Assembly: GCA_008933705.1 (NCBI GenBank)
Contig: WBUN01000025.1
Span: 1 to 64,000, forward strand
From: Hyphomicrobiaceae bacterium
GTDB taxonomy: Bacteria > Pseudomonadota > Alphaproteobacteria > Rhizobiales > Hyphomicrobiaceae
Direction of reading: 5' to 3'
DNA length: 64,000 nucleotides
Positions 63,239 through 64,000 of the stretch are shown one piece after another (position 1 is the stretch's first letter; each line of letters starts with the position of its first letter). Under the pieces are notes generated by a model, which was given only the letters and a program-made list of their open reading frames with translations, did not search any database and was not told the origin of the DNA. The translations under genes and the position numbers were made by a program.

Positions 63239-63934
63239 ATGCTCGGAAGCAGCTCGCGCGGAAATGCGATACTGGTGCTGGCGGTGGGCTTTGCGTTGAT
63301 GGTGCTGAGCGGACCTGCGTCCGCCCTTTCGGAGGCCGACATCCTCGGCACATGGTGCGGCGCCAAGTCCAACCCGAACCTCACCAACTACACCATCACC
63401 CGCAACACCCTGACGGTCACCTACCTCCCGGCCAACACGCAGCGGGTGTTCCCCATCACGAGCTTCGACTTCTCCGGCGACGTAGTCACCATGAACTGGA
63501 AGCTGGCCGACAACGACGAGAGGTGGACCAAGTTCGGTCAGTTCAGCCCCGACGGGCGGTCGATGATGCAGCTCGCAAGCGAAGCGGGCCCGCGCTACGA
63601 TTTCTACCGCTGCTCCCCAACGGCGGCATCAGCCCCGGCGGCATCGCTTTCGCATGCGGACATCCTGGGAAAGTGGTGCGGTTCGCGCAACAATCCCAAC
63701 ATCACCAACTACACGTTCACGCGCAACCAGCTCACCGTGCAGTTCCTGTCCAACAACACCAGGAAGGTCTTCGAGATCGAGAACTTCGAGTTCACCGACA
63801 CGATCATAACTATGAATTGGAAGCTTAACGCCAACGACCGAAGGTGGACCAAGTTCGAGTTCCTCGCCAATCGCACCATCCTCGTGCAGCTCGCCAACGA
63901 GGCGGGGCCGCGCTACGAATTCACTCGGTGCTGA
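63239..63934 (+). CDS. Secreted protein with two copies of an unknown beta-rich domain
   Basis: A 231-aa protein with a signal peptide (AILVLAVGFALMVLSGPAS, cleavage after ASA) and two homologous domains of about 90 residues joined by an Ala/Ser-rich linker at about 128-136. Repeat 1 has ADILGTWCGAKSNPNLTNYT and ASEAGPRYDFYRC; repeat 2 has ADILGKWCGSRNNPNITNYT and ANEAGPRYEFTRC. Each copy keeps one Cys near the start and one at the end, suggesting one disulfide per domain. I do not recognise the family; a lipocalin-like small barrel is possible. ATG 63239 follows GGGGGAACC. Confidence 0.8.
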   Translation: MLGSSSRGNAILVLAVGFALMVLSGPASALSEADILGTWCGAKSNPNLTNYTITRNTLTVTYLPANTQRVFPITSFDFSGDVVTMNWKLADNDERWTKFGQFSPDGRSMMQLASEAGPRYDFYRCSPTAASAPAASLSHADILGKWCGSRNNPNITNYTFTRNQLTVQFLSNNTRKVFEIENFEFTDTIITMNWKLNANDRRWTKFEFLANRTILVQLANEAGPRYEFTRC

Positions 63935-63945
63935 CGCAGCGCAGG

Positions 63946-64000
63946 TCAGGCGAGGCCGCCTAGGCGCTCTACGAAGCTCGTCACGGCATCGACGCCTTGG
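63946..64000 (-). CDS. C-terminal end of a leftward gene cut by the window edge
   Basis: Read on the minus strand from base 64000, 17 codons end in TGA at 63948-63946. The peptide ends GVDAVTSFVERLGGLA, helical and protein-like, and the spacing after the preceding gene fits a convergent neighbour. Too little is visible to name a family. Confidence 0.4.
   Translation of the reverse strand, partial: QGVDAVTSFVERLGGLA

Noticed and set aside
1-64000. CRISPR arrays or prophage
   Set aside because: No set of regularly spaced direct repeats and no phage structural, integrase or Cas genes were seen in the window.

Overview
The window reads as a GC-rich chromosomal segment of an alphaproteobacterium of the order Hyphomicrobiales (Rhizobiales), possibly a Hyphomicrobium/Rhodoplanes-like organism. 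The reasons are the conserved order trpF-trpB-trpA-accD-folC, an AccD that has lost most of its zinc-ribbon cysteines, the rph/hrcA-grpE and dnaK-dnaJ neighbourhoods, rsmI-yraN-gshB, a petABC cytochrome bc1 operon, a long-form dCTP deaminase, and a SAM-II riboswitch ahead of metZ. Family and genus are inference only; order-level placement is fairly secure.

Left part (1-29.5 kb) is the accessory half. It opens with the 3' end of an IS630-type transposase and an L,D-transpeptidase with a very basic tail. A leftward pqqABCDE operon for pyrroloquinoline quinone follows, with a structured leader before pqqA and a hairpin between pqqA and pqqB. A MarR regulator, a feruloyl-CoA synthase, a thiolase and a hotdog thioesterase form an aromatic-acid CoA module. 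Next comes a compact leftward cassette of ParA-type ATPase, ribbon-helix-helix protein and TIR-domain protein, with palindromic half-sites at its promoter. After an ABC-F ATPase and a GAF-PAS-GGDEF-EAL protein lies a secondary-metabolite island: a phosphopantetheinyl transferase 7 bp ahead of a 1386-residue Pls/PosA-type single-module NRPS (adenylation, carrier, six membrane helices and left-handed beta-helix domains). Its pocket residues read as lysine-like. Smaller stress and regulatory genes follow (ogt, SRPBCC, VOC proteins, AraC and CGNR regulators sharing an operator-like region, a tandem universal stress protein behind a FixK/FNR-like box).

Right part (29.5-64 kb) is mostly core genome: tRNA-Phe, trmD, pyrF, dnaJ, dnaK, alkB, grpE, hrcA, rph, rdgB, hemW, an LpoA-like lipoprotein, rsmI, yraN, gshB, trpFBA, accD, folC, trmL, petABC, mtnP, a cytochrome P450, argE, apaG, metZ with its SAM-II riboswitch, and dcd. 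It ends with a TPR protein and a secreted protein made of two copies of one unknown domain.

The two places most likely to hold something undescribed are the ParA/RHH/TIR cassette (about 9.36-10.92 kb) and the PPTase-Pls/PosA synthetase pair (about 17.1-22.1 kb). Several start codons were moved downstream of the longest possible reading frame on the basis of signal peptides, ribosome binding sites or family length; these choices are given entry by entry. All family assignments were made by eye, without database searches.
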